A stretch of 64,000 nt of DNA from contig NW_022098050.1 of assembly GCF_002288925.2 (NCBI RefSeq), forward strand, positions 1,968,725 through 2,032,724. Direction: 5' to 3'. Below the pieces are notes generated by a model that worked only from the letters and a program-made list of their open reading frames with translations, was not told the origin of the DNA and did not search any database. Position numbers and translations under genes: made by a program. How positions within the stretch are numbered: the first letter of the stretch is position 1; every line of letters begins with the position of its first letter. The stretch comes from Delphinapterus leucas (Eukaryota > Chordata > Mammalia > Artiodactyla > Monodontidae). Positions 47,216 through 58,984 of the stretch are shown here, piece by piece.

Positions 47216-49718
47216 ACTGCAACATCATCAGTGGAAATAGAAGTTTATCCTTTTGTTCATTTCACAAGCATTTATTGAACACCATGAATGCATACTCAGT
47301 ACATAAAATGGTACCTATTTTCTGTAACAGTGTTTACATTTTTGCACATTGATCAAACAAATTTAGATGGGCAGAGTCTGTAGCCAGAAATAGGTGGCTA
47401 CATTTAACTTCATGCTACACAGTTTTCCTAAAGCCACAGAGCAGAGGGTGTAATCAGTTTAAAACGGAGGTTCGATTAAGGAAAAAATTATGATTTTTGT
47501 CTTGTTAAAAAGCACACGCTACATAGTTACAAAGCTCAAGTAAAAATAAGGTACTTTTCCTTGCAGGTGGTGATATGTCTAAGTGAAATTAGGTTTGGCA
47601 GTTCAAAATACTAAGCCATGTTTTAGCCTATTTTTGCTTATTTATGGCAAATTTCCTTTTGTAGAGTTGTAGCCTCTTAAGACATCTAGAGTGCTGCATT
47701 GCATGGAAAATGTTGCTTTAAAGCAATGACAATAAATAACTTTGGTAAACTTTAAAATCTCTGAGGTTATACCTAAAGATTTCTTTTAAAAGTGTGTGTA
47801 AGGCTCTTTCGGGTATCCTAAACACTGTGCACTGATAATTTATATTTTACAAACTAGTAAAATATTTTCCTATTAGTATTGCTACCTTGATTTCAGTGAA
47901 GTTCTATCATTGGTATTTTACTTTGATTCCTAAAAGTATGTTCCAGTTACTTTGTATTTCACATATGATATGAATATGTTGTGGATGATAAAAATTATTT
48001 TTATCAATGATAAGAAAAGATTTAATATTCTGACAAATTAATATTTTTTCTTCAGTATATTTTCATATTAGAAGAAAAGACAACCTCAACTTGAAAAGAT
48101 GATTGATTCTTCCAGTTTTTCCTGTAAATGTGTCCTATAAAGTAATTGGACTCTCTAGTGCCATCTGGTGGCTTTTCAGAGTTGATGAAAATTCAGTAAT
48201 AATCACAGAAAGAACAGAGAAAACAAAGATGAGAAGAAAACTTCTAATGAATTATTGTTCAGAAATTATTTTAATTGACCCTAATATTTTCCAAACATTT
48301 TTCTCCAATTTAATGCCTTACGTTTAAAAAAAAGTATATAGATTCCTGGTTTTTTGAGATATTTTTAATAGAAAATTTCACTGAGATTTAAGGAGACAAA
48401 AATTATATTTTTAACAATATCATCATCATATCACAGTGTAGCTCTGTATTATCAGAGTTCAAATTATGCAGACAAGTACATTCATACTATAAAGTATTTT
48501 AAAAATTATTTTTAAAAAATATGTTGCTGCCATTAAGGTCTCTTTATTGTAATGATTCAGGTATCAAAGGGAAGAAAAGTCAGTGAAGATTTATCATTTG
48601 TTCACTAAATAAGAGCGGCTGGTAGGATAAGAACAGGATAAGAAGAACATGGAAGGATGAATGTATGATAAACCACTTAGATTCTCCTGCTGGTCTAGAG
48701 GTCTGGGCCTGGAAGAGGAGGTTGAGGGGTCCGAGATGACCAAGCTAATATAAAGCATTAGTCATAAGGCAAAGTTAACTTGAAAAAGCAATGGCTCTTA
48801 CCTGCATATCCCAAGAGAATGGGGTCCAATTTGAAAGGAAATTCTTGGTTGGCAATGTTTTGTATTTAAAAAAATTTTCCAAAGGGCTTTAGCTATTATA
48901 AATATATTTTCAAATTAAAGGCATATATTACATACACATACACACACAGACACACATGCAGACAAATACTAACACACTAAAAAACTTTGAAGAGAATTTC
49001 TGCTTCCATTTATGAGTATTTATATATATATAATGCATCCAGCTATATTTGCCTGTTAGTTTCTTTTAGGGTTTTATGCATTTCTGACCTGATGTTGCAG
49101 CCCCTTCATCTTCCCAAAGGGCAAAGTAATAGGTTCTGCAGACAGTTGTTAACAAAGATTTATTGAGTTCCTACTCTACTACGCGCTCAAATAACATTGA
49201 CTGACATCTGCCGTTTAACCTCTGACATCAGAGGTTAAAATGCTTAGATAACTGTAGAATTGGACTTTTGGATTCCTTTGTTCCTTTTAGAACAAAATTA
49301 TAGGAAGCTTTAGTAAAAGAATGTGAAATGCTTTATCTTTGTTAGGTTTGATCACTTCATTCTTCATTTTCCACATCCATGAATTATATTCTGAAAATTG
49401 TTGATACAGTTCCCACATAGCTTTGGTGATTATGGTTTTGGAAGCATATGGAGTGCTTATTTTTGTAGCTGCATGCTTTTTTACATTATAAAACCCATGT
49501 AACTCTCATAACTTTGGAACTGGTGGTGCTATAGGCATTGTCCTTTCATATTCGCTTGTCAGTTATAGTTACTCTTTTATACTAAGCAAATATTTTTCAA
49601 ACAAAGCATACTATAAGCAAACAATTTGAATTATTCAGAGGATTAAAAAGATGAACAATCTATCTCTGTTGTTAAAGATCTTGCAAAAAAATAAGTGATA
49701 TGAAACATACAAGTGTAG
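47216..49718. other. Unassigned AT-rich intron with a small CA repeat
   Basis: A CA-rich simple repeat occurs at about 48930-48960 and a short TATATA run at about 49020-49033. No gene or transposon recognised. Confidence 0.5.
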
Positions 49719-50218
49719 TGTACTAGTTCACTATTGATGCTGTAAAAACTACCACAGACTTAGTGGCTTGAAACAACACAAGTTTATTATCTTACAGTCC
49801 TAGAGGGCAGAAGTCCTGAAATCAAGTCCTAAAATCAATCAGGGTGTCAGCAAGGCTATATTCCTTCAGGAGGCTCCAGGGGAGAACCTCCTTCCTTGTC
49901 TTCTCTAGCTTCTAGAAGCTATCTGCATTCCTTGGCTTGTGGCTCCTTCCTGAACTCAAATCCAGTGGCATAGCATCTTCCAAACTCTCTGACCTCTACT
50001 TCCATTGTCATATCTCTGATTCTGACCCTTCTCTTTGTCTCTTACAAGGACCTTTGCGATTACATTTAGGGTCTATATGGTTAATCGAGAATAATCTCTT
50101 CACCTCAAGATCTTTAATCACATCTGCAAAGTCTCTTTTGCCATGTAAGGTAACATATTCACAGGTTCCAGGAATTAGGACATGGAAACCTTTGGGGACC
50201 ATTATTTTGTCTATCACA
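49719..50218 (-). mobile_element. MaLR/ERVL-type solo LTR, antisense
   Basis: Begins TGTACTAGTTCACTATTGATG, contains AAACTACCACAGACTTAGTGG, AAGGTAACATATTCACAGG and GGGGACCATTATTTTGTC, and ends TATCACA. Essentially full length. Confidence 0.85.
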
Positions 50219-50224
50219 GAAGTA

Positions 50225-50640
50225 CATTAGAGTAGCTTTTACATGGAAGAGTTTAATATGGTTGGAATACACGTACATTTGGGCACAGTATGGGTGAAAG
50301 AAGGAGGGAGTATATCAGGAGAAAAGGTGGAAAAAGAGCCATTTCACAAAGGACTTTGTATGACATGACAAGAAATGTGAATATTATCTTGTAGGAAATC
50401 AGGAACCACTGAAGAAATTTAAGTAGGTGTGTAACAGGATTAGCCTGACCAGATAGATTGGAAAGAGCTCTGAGACCAGAGAGTGGGAAATGGGGCCAGT
50501 AGTCCAGGTGAGAAAGTCGTGAATTGAGGTGGTAGCATTAGGAATAGGAAGGAAGAGATGGGTTTGATTGCTAGTACAATATAGAATTAATAAAAACCAG
50601 TGGCTGATTGTACAGTGGAGAGAAAGAGGGGGAAGGTGAT
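50225..50640 (-). mobile_element. Probable old L2 fragment, antisense
   Basis: CAAAGGACTTTGTATGACATG, AGGAACCACTGAAGAAATTTAAG, GTGTAACAGGATTAGCCTGAC and GTCCAGGTGAGAAAGTCGTG follow the reversed L2 order. Confidence 0.62.
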
Positions 50641-50852
50641 TCCAGTTGCTTTTATTAAATTTAAAATTCCGTTGAGAATTAATAGCTAATTTTGTATTTC
50701 TAGTCTGTATTCTTAGTGGACAAATAAATATATAGGTTTTCAGTATGGTGTACGTTTCATGGTTTGGGTTCAGACTGGCCCACCCTACATATGACATCAA
50801 AACCTCATTTTGGAACTAAACCCCTCTCTTGTAGTAGATCTCTCACATAGAG

Positions 50853-51174
50853 CAGCAGTCCCCAACCTTTTTGGCACCAGGGACCGGTTTCGTGGAAGAT
50901 AATTTTTCCACGGATCGGGGGTGGGGGGATGGTTTCAGGATGATTCAAGCGCATTACATTTATTGTGCACTTTATTTCTATTATTATTACACTGTAATAT
51001 ATAGTGAAATAATTATACAACTCACCATAATGCAGAATCAGTGGGACCCCTGAGCTTGTTTTCACTTGCCACTCACTGATAGGGTTTTGATAAGAGTCTG
51101 TAAGCAAATTGATTTATTATGGTCTCTGTGCAGTCAAACCTCTCTGCTAATGATATCAGTGTTGGGGACCCCTG
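50853..51174. mobile_element. hAT-type non-autonomous DNA transposon with 8-base target duplication
   Basis: Terminal inverted repeats are CAGCAGTCCCCAAC (left) and GTTGGGGACCCCTG (right, the inverted match). Flanking 8-mers ACATAGAG (50845-50852) and ATATAGAG (51175-51182) match at 7 of 8. Internal sequence includes TTTTTGGCACCAGGGACCGG and GGATGATTCAAGCGCATTAC. There is no transposase frame and the middle is deleted. The family name is uncertain; the hAT superfamily is inferred from the ends and the 8-base duplication. Confidence 0.85.
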
Positions 51175-51363
51175 ATATAGAGCATCTTCCTAAAGTACCT
51201 AGTTCCTCCTCAGAGTTCTTTTGACTTTCTTCTATCATGTGTGTTTCTAGTGGAGGATTGTATCAATGAGTCTTCCTTTGCTAATTTCATTGAACTACCT
51301 CAAATGAACACAAAGGGGCATTTTTAAAGGTGTTGGGCTTTTAAAATATATTGTAACATATGA

Positions 51364-51445
51364 CATGCATACCTACATGCATATACACATACGCCCACAT
51401 ACACACATGTATATGTACAAATATACACAGTTACCTATTCATTCA
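51364..51445. repeat. Degenerate (CA)/(TA)-rich simple repeat
   Basis: ATGCATATACACATACGCCC then ACATACACACATGTATATG: an imperfect alternating purine-pyrimidine stretch. Confidence 0.8.
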
Positions 51446-54400
51446 CAAAACACACATTTATCAAAGAACCGCCATGTGACACGTGCTGAGGATTCAAAAA
51501 TGATTAGGATATGTGATTGCTGCGCTTTTAACCTCTGTTTTGTTTACTCAACTAAATAGTATAAGCTCATTGAGTGCAAAAATATCTTATACATGTTTAT
51601 GTATATGTCTTTTAGAATCACTGTGCTTAAAAGGAGTCATTGCATAATTAGTGCAATCAATACATATTTGTATTTGATTGCTGGATTTAAGTACATCGAC
51701 GGAATCTCATCACAACACTCTGTTTTCCGGTGGCAGTTTATGTGCATGTCATAACTCTTCTCCAATATGGGAAGCTCCTTGAAGAATGATCTCTACATAG
51801 TTTAACTTCATAACCTTTACAAGCCCTTACCCAGGGCCTTGCACATAGTGTTCTGTGACTGATTGATTGTTACATGAGCATATGAATGACTTTAACTTAC
51901 ATGAAATCAATAGTTTTATCGGCGTTAACGTTTCTCTGGAAAGGGAGAATTAAATTTTTTCTTTAGCTGTTAGGATGACCTGACTATTCATGGTTATCAT
52001 ATGTGCTTGCCTACTGGAATTGTAATAGCTGAAGCCAGAAGCCCTGAGGGTGCCCTGGGAAATGGATCTTGATGTGTGGCATTTCTTTTGCTCGAAAGAG
52101 CAGCTTTTCAGTTACTTCCTTGTAATGGAAATTGTGCAGCTTTTTACTCCTTCTTATCCTTGGAGTTTTGGCCACATGTGTGCATATGTAGGTCATTCCA
52201 TGAAGAAGGACTAGATGCAAGAAAGGAATCCTGCGTGGAAAGGTGCCTGCCAGGAGCGGTGTATGAGCCAAAGCAGCTGTTCAGTGTTTCCATGTGTCTC
52301 AAGACAGATCACAGCAAACCCTAGGAATGCTGGGCAATAGAAGTGGCCTACGACATTGAGGGTTTTAATTCAGAACATGAATTAGTTCAATTTGGCAACT
52401 CACACGTTCATTCTGCCACTCTAACTGACATGCCGCTCTACAGTGAACAGTGGTGAATTACTGTTCGTTTCAAAGGCATGTTTTTGCTTCTTTGGGAGAC
52501 GTGTTTGGTTTGTTTTGTTCAATTTTTAATGATACATGATTTTATTTTAAATTTCTTTGGAAACTGCTTTGTATCCTAGGGTTTCCAGCTTTCTCTGAAT
52601 TGAGAGGAGGTTATTACCTTCTAAGTTTTCAATTAGGAAAACAAAACAAGTTTGGAAGCTCCATTGGGATCTTGTAAAACCTCTCAAAGCATGTTTTGAA
52701 TGAGACAATTTTTGTGCAACTAGCTCTAATTGTCTGAGATAAGACGGTCTACAGAAGCTAATTGGAGAGGGTCTCATTCTGTAGTATGCATGGGGTTGAT
52801 AAAAGAATAATTTTACTTCTTTGGCTTTTTTGTTTGCTGGTTTTTAAAATTATTTTGAGGGTTAGTTGTTTGTTTAGTCCATCCTTCCTTTCAGTACTTA
52901 GTATGTTTAAGGGGAACTTTTTCAAGTTTAACTTACTTATTCTCTAATGATAAGGTTCAAGTTTTGGGTTCACATATAAACCCTTCTCAAATTCTGCATA
53001 TTGTTCCTAAATCCACACCCATTCTGTTGCTTTAATCTGGAATTAGTAAACTATTAATGACCTTGTATCCCCTTGTGCTTTACCTGCATGTGATACTGGA
53101 TTCTTTTTCAGTTTAATGTTTGTGTTCTGAATAAAGCTGGCAGGTACAGAATAGTATTTATCACATTTTCTTTCCTGTGATCACCACCTGAGTGATTACA
53201 TTGTTGACATATTCTGAATTAGACAAGAACATATGCTTGACTAAATTGATGCCTCACGTAGAAACTTGCATATAATGAATTTTATTTGTGTAGTTATTTT
53301 AATTTTTGATTACATTCTTTGGTTTTAGTTTTATATTGTTTATGCTTCTTCAAATCTGTTCCTTCATGACTTAAAAAATAGATTTCTCTGAAACTTGGAA
53401 ACTTATGCAGACCTCGTATCATCCTAACCTGAAGAAGTCAGGCTTGGTATAATTGAGGAAGAATATTTAAACTTTATAGGTACATGCCGTTAGTTCTCTT
53501 ATCATCCTGAATTTGATTTACAGTTTATAATATTTATTGTTTAATAAATGGGAAAAATAGAATCATATCGACACTTCCTTAGACATAATTGGAAGGTTTT
53601 CCGGAAAGCTCTCTCAGATTATCTTTTCTACAAATCTTCTGGTGATGCTTGACAGCTCCAGAGGAAAACTCTCCATTAGGTGGAAGGGAGGAGAAGAGTC
53701 CCAAGGAGAAGGCTGCTGAGAGCACAGTTTCTGAGGCAGAGTAATGAGTAACTCATGATGATAGAGACTCGTGTCTTCTAACCACTCCTTTCTGTGCCTA
53801 GTGCCATACTTTCCATTACACAATTTGGTCATAAAATCAAACCAATTTTCCTCACAGTAGAATGAGGTGGGATCATGAAGAAGAGGATAGAAAATGTCAG
53901 TGGACAACATGGCTTAAATCAAACATGTTTCTGTTGTGAAGAAACCTTGAGAAAAAGTTCAAGACTAGGAAAAAGGATGTTACAACCAGATGTTCTGATT
54001 TAAGGAAAATATCTAGATGCTGTTTGAGATTATTTTAAATGAGACGCTTACTTCATGTTGCCATGTGGTTATGCCACCCTATCTGTAAATTAGTGTTCAA
54101 TGACAAATTGTTAAAACTTATTTTCAAACTCATGGTTATATTTAATTTAGATACCTACATCTCTGGAAATTACAAACATAAAAAACAGAAGTGAACTTGC
54201 ATTAACACATACAGCATTAATGAGAATCTGTTTTCCTTTGTATATGAATGTAAATGCATGTTCTACTATTTCATACAGATATTTTAAGTATTATTTATGT
54301 GATTATATAGTTACACATTTATATAATATACTGGAATTGCAATGGATATTAAGTAAGCTATGTGCTTTTATTAAGAAAAAGTAAAATATTTTCTGAAAGT

Positions 54401-54879
54401 TTGGTATTCATTGGAAGCAAATAAATATGAGGTGTTTTAAATTTCTATCCCACTTTGTAACCAAAAAAGAGGTTATAGTAACCTTTTCCAGTTCCTGTTT
54501 GTGGAAGGAGAAGGATGTTTATTTCTCCACTATTGTTGCTTTTTCTCAGCATTAGGGAATCAATGGGTAGAATGATTTTAGTTGGTATTGTTTTGCTCTC
54601 GAATAGTCTGCTAAGTCATTAAAGAGATAACAATTCTAAAGAAGTATTTTTTTTGAAGAAAATATTTTGAGGAGTGCAAATGAAAAGAGTCAGTCTGTTT
54701 TCTATTTTCTATTTTCTATCAGGTTGTACAGACTCTTCTTAAAGTCTTCTAGCTATTTGCTTTTATAGTGATCGTTTGGGTTGTGTGTTTAACAGAACAT
54801 ACCAGGGGGTTATTAAAAAATATACGACATAGTTTTCTTCTTCAAAAAGTAGAATATCTAGTAATTTTTTTCATTTCAT
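51446..54879. other. Unassigned intronic sequence
   Basis: No gene or repeat family recognised over 3.4 kb. Open frames here lack domains or splice support. Confidence 0.5.
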
Positions 54880-56210
54880 ACCCATTCAACATATAACGTT
54901 TTAAGTTGTCTGGTATGTGCTGGCTGCTATTGTAGGCACTGGGGATAAAATGATAGGTGCTTTTCTCATGGAGAGTACAGCCTAGGGGGCTTGAATAAAC
55001 AAGATAATTTTGTAATACTTCATGTTGTGAATAAAATAAAAACATGGTAGTGTGATAGTGGTTGACGAAGCTAGCTACTTCAGATAGAGTGGTCAGAAGA
55101 AGTCTCTTTGAGGAGATATCATTTGAGTTGAGACTTGCTAACAAATAAAGAGCTTGTTACATAAAAATCTGGGAAAAGCTCATCCTGAGCAGAAGGAATA
55201 GTGAATGACAGAGACATGCAGCAGGAGCAAACAGGACACGTATAAGAAATAGAATGAAGGTCATTGTGGTGACAGGTTGTGACCAAGATTCATACAGTGA
55301 GGCAAACAGTGGAGTTTTCAAAGGCTGTAGAGCAATAATTAGGGGGGTGAAGTGGAAGGAAATGTTGGAGAATTAGCTGTGACATGGTAGGTCATGATTT
55401 GGGATTTGCATTTTATTCTCAGTGTAATGTGAAGCCACTGGAGTCTAGTAAATGGAAGAATGATAAGATCTGATTCACATTTTTTAAAGATTACTTTCGT
55501 TGTGATGTAAGAGGCTATTGAAGTCTTTCTAGCAAGAGAGCACAGTTGCTAGGTCTAGGTTGGTAAATGGAAGATAGAGAGATAAAAATTGGTTTGGGTG
55601 ACAGTTTGGAAATAGAACCATGGACGGCTTCTAAGTTTTGGGGAAAACTGAGTTCATTGTGGGGCTTTACTGAGATGCGGCCAATTAGGGGTAGAGAGAT
55701 TACAGTTTTAGACATGGTAAATTTGAGATGCCCATTGAAAATTCCAGTGGATTTTTCAAGGAGTCTGCTGTCAGATCAGTGGACAGGTGAAGACTGGATA
55801 TCTAAGTGGAAGGAGTCACTGGCATGTGAATGGTATTTAAGACCATTTGCCTGGATGAGATCACTCAAGCTGAGTATAAGTAGGTATAAAAAATGAAGGT
55901 TAAAAAAAAATAGAGGTTGTGGGATGGGCCTGGGGTGCTTCAACACTTTAGGAGCTGGCAAAGGGAACTGAGATGCAAAAAAGTTAGGGGAAAAGTTGAG
56001 TGATTGCATAGAAGCCCAGAGTGATTAAAGATGAAACTAAATGTATTTAATACAGCTGAGAAGTGAAGTAAGATGACGATAGAGGTGAATATATGTCCAT
56101 TGCATTGGGACATATATACAACTATTAGGAACAAAAAACAGTGAATGAACGTGAGAGAGAAGTAGAGAATGGTGGCAAGGCAGAGGCTGAGGGAGCCAGC
56201 CCTCAGGTCT
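54880..56210 (-). mobile_element. Ancient L2 LINE, antisense
   Basis: Reversed L2 in order: TGAGCAGAAGGAATAGTGAATG, GGATTTGCATTTTATTCTCAG, GTGAAGCCACTGGAGTCTAG, GATAAGATCTGATTCACATTT, CAGTTTTAGACATGGTAAATTTG, AGATGCCCATTGAAAATTCC, TGGTATTTAAGACCATTTGCC and CTGGATGAGATCACTC. A continuous 1.3 kb block and the best preserved L2 here. Confidence 0.85.
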
Positions 56211-57908
56211 TATTTGCAATATTGGTGCAACTCTTCAGCAAATTTTAAGTCCTCTACTGTATGTAACATGCCTGTGGAGGTCAGTATGCTCTATTAGACA
56301 TCTCAAGGTGAGTATGTAGGCCAAAAGGAAAAGCGAAAAGAACAGAAGCATAGAGCTCAAACTGTTTTAGAAAAAAACTAGTTAATATCAAATTGATTGA
56401 AATTTATTGCACAAAACCCTATTCCTTATGCCCACTGTCCTATTAGATCTATTATGTAATGAAGAGCTGTGTTAATTATTTCTGCCACCTGCATCTAATG
56501 AGATTAGATGTGAAATTTCTGATAGGTACAGATGGCCATTTGGAAAAAAAAACCCTACCTTTTTCCTATCAGCTGGTCAAATCTCATAAGTTAGAAATGT
56601 TCAGACTATGAAATTAATCACCAGCCTTCTTCATAAGTACAGATAATAAAAAAGCACAAATGACAATTTCCTCAAGCCCAAATAAACTTGTTTTTAGATT
56701 TTGAGCTTAAATAATAGCCAACCATATGTACCATACTGACACGTTGTGATTTAAAACTATGGTAGAGGTTTAAGTTAGTTGAATTATTTCAACTTAAAAG
56801 GCTGATAGCTGTCTCTCAATTTAATTCAGTAAGTTTTATGCAAATACATTTTAATCTCAGGGCACCTATAAAATAAGACCAGAATATGGTATGTACTGAT
56901 GAATAATAAAGCTGGCAATATTATAATGAAGCTCATAGAAAAGGTGTGGCTTATTGTAATTAATAATATGCACCTTTGACAAGTTGTAAAGCATTAATTA
57001 TCCTGGCAAGGAAATAGAAAATATGTGGTAATGATGGTCAAAATCCTGTTCATTTTGCGCAGACTGCTGCCAATATTCTCAATCTGAAGATGGTTAAAAT
57101 TGGGATGTAGGTGGCTGTGGGAAGATGCAGCCTGGAAATTAGGAGTCCCTGTAGAGCTACGTGTTCAGATAAAGGCTGCATGACAGACTAGAGGAGCAAA
57201 GACATGGTGTGGTTACTTGAGTTGAGGAGATGAATGAAAAAATAAGCTGAACTGGATACAATAATTAGAAATAAATAAAGTAAGCCTCGAGGTGAAGAAT
57301 ACACTGATTAAGAATGTATATTCATACCCACCTGTGTACCAAATGCAATCAGACATCTCACTGTGAAAGCAGGGGCTGAGATATGCAAGGCTTAAGATGA
57401 CTACAGCTGAAAGAGGATCAGAAACATACTAAGAATTCTCTTAAGAACAGTGTTGAACAAAATAATTGAAGCCCAGAATGTCAGAAGTCATTTGCTGTAA
57501 CTCCGTCATGTGAGGTGAAATAATTCACTTCAAGTTGTTCAGCTGATTGTGTGGCCTGTTAGGTTGGACCATCAGAGATAGTGTGGTTCTATCTATAGGA
57601 ACTGATTAGGAGAATTCCGTGTGGTATAAAAAGAGGTCACAGCCCTGGGTTAGAGACCAATCTTTGTGCACTACTCCTTCTGCAGAATGCCAGGGAAAAA
57701 AGTAATTGTTGCCTAAGTGGCATATTTGAATTACAGAGATCAGCAATGATATAGCTATAGCACAAACATTCATAAATAAAGAAAATACTTGTGTGCCTAT
57801 ATATTTAGTTTTCATTAGTTTTGTCCACACAAAATGAAACAACCTGTTATGTACAGATTGTTTAAGCAAGCACCCAACTGAATTTCAGAAATCAGAAAAT
57901 GCCTAGAT
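56211..57908. other. Unassigned intronic sequence
   Basis: No gene or clear repeat recognised. Confidence 0.45.
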
Positions 57909-57915
57909 TAACCTT

Positions 57916-58134
57916 TTTTTTTTTTTTTTTTTTTTTTTTTTGCGGTACGCGGGTCTCTCACTGTTGTGGCCTCTCCCATTGCGGAGCAACAGGCTCCGGA
58001 CGCGCAGGCTCAGCGGCCATGGCTCACGGGCCCAGCCGCTCCGTGGCATGTGGGATCTTCCCGGACCGGGGCACGAACCCGTGTCCCCTGCATCGGCAGG
58101 CGGACTCTCAACCACTGCGCCACCAGGGAAGCCC
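57916..58134 (-). mobile_element. CHR-type SINE (compact), antisense
   Basis: 28 T residues (57914-57941), then GCGGTACGCGGGTCTCTCACTG... to ...CACCAGGGAAGCCC. The short target duplication TAACCTT lies at 57909-57915 and 58135-58141. The long uninterrupted tail and low divergence suggest a recent insertion. Confidence 0.94.
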
Positions 58135-58141
58135 TAACCTT

Positions 58142-58689
58142 GCTTTTTAATTCAATTATATTGATTTGCCAATGGCATCATTGTCTGATAAATAATTTTA
58201 AAGTGTCAACCCTCTGGGTTTTGCGAAAGATATAATTTTGGGCAAACTTAACCACATATTTTTGGATCCTTACCATTTTCTTCTCTTGAATAGAAAAGAT
58301 TTGGAATATGTCTTGATTATTTTTTTGTTTGTTGTAATTAAAATGTCAAATTTCAAGTTGTTAAAATACGTATCTCTCTGATACTAGTAGTTATTTTCTT
58401 TTTAAAAAAGCTCTTATCTGTTCTTTAATTGCATACATACCTTGATTTACTTAGGCAAATATAGAAGTGCCTGCCTTTAGAATTTGCCTATAATCAAATA
58501 TGGTTAAATATATATAAACGTCAATGTGTATAATAGATATATATTCATAACATGGAAAGTGAAAAAAATTAAAGACAAACATATTCCCTAAGGTTAAAAA
58601 ACAACTCAGCAGTTTGAAAGAAAGGCTTAAGGCTAATACTATACATAGAGTGTCATAACAGTCTTGAAAGTCTCTGTTGAATGTCATAT
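58142..58689. other. Unassigned sequence
   Basis: AT-rich, nothing recognised. Confidence 0.45.
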
Positions 58690-58965
58690 CCTCAGATACA
58701 GTTATCCCAGTCACACAACCAAGTGTTTCCTTTTCCCCCCAACACTTGTCACATTACCCAGGTCAATTTTCTTTACATCACTCTTGTCCCTCTAAATGTA
58801 TTTTCTTTACTCATTTACTCGTTTAGCTTTTGACTGTCCCCATTAGAATGTAAGCTAGGTTATAGCAGGGGTTTTCCATCCTTGTTCACTCCTATATCCC
58901 CAGCACCTAGAACAATGCCAGGCATATGAAAGATCTTCGATAAATATCAATGACATTAACAATGA
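58690..58965 (+). mobile_element. L2 3' end, sense
   Basis: CCATTAGAATGTAAGCTAGG, GTTCACTCCTATATCCCCAGC, ACCTAGAACAATGCCAGGCATATG and GATAAATATCAATGA: the classical L2 3' end. Confidence 0.82.
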
Positions 58966-58984
58966 CATTTTTCTTCATTGTAAA

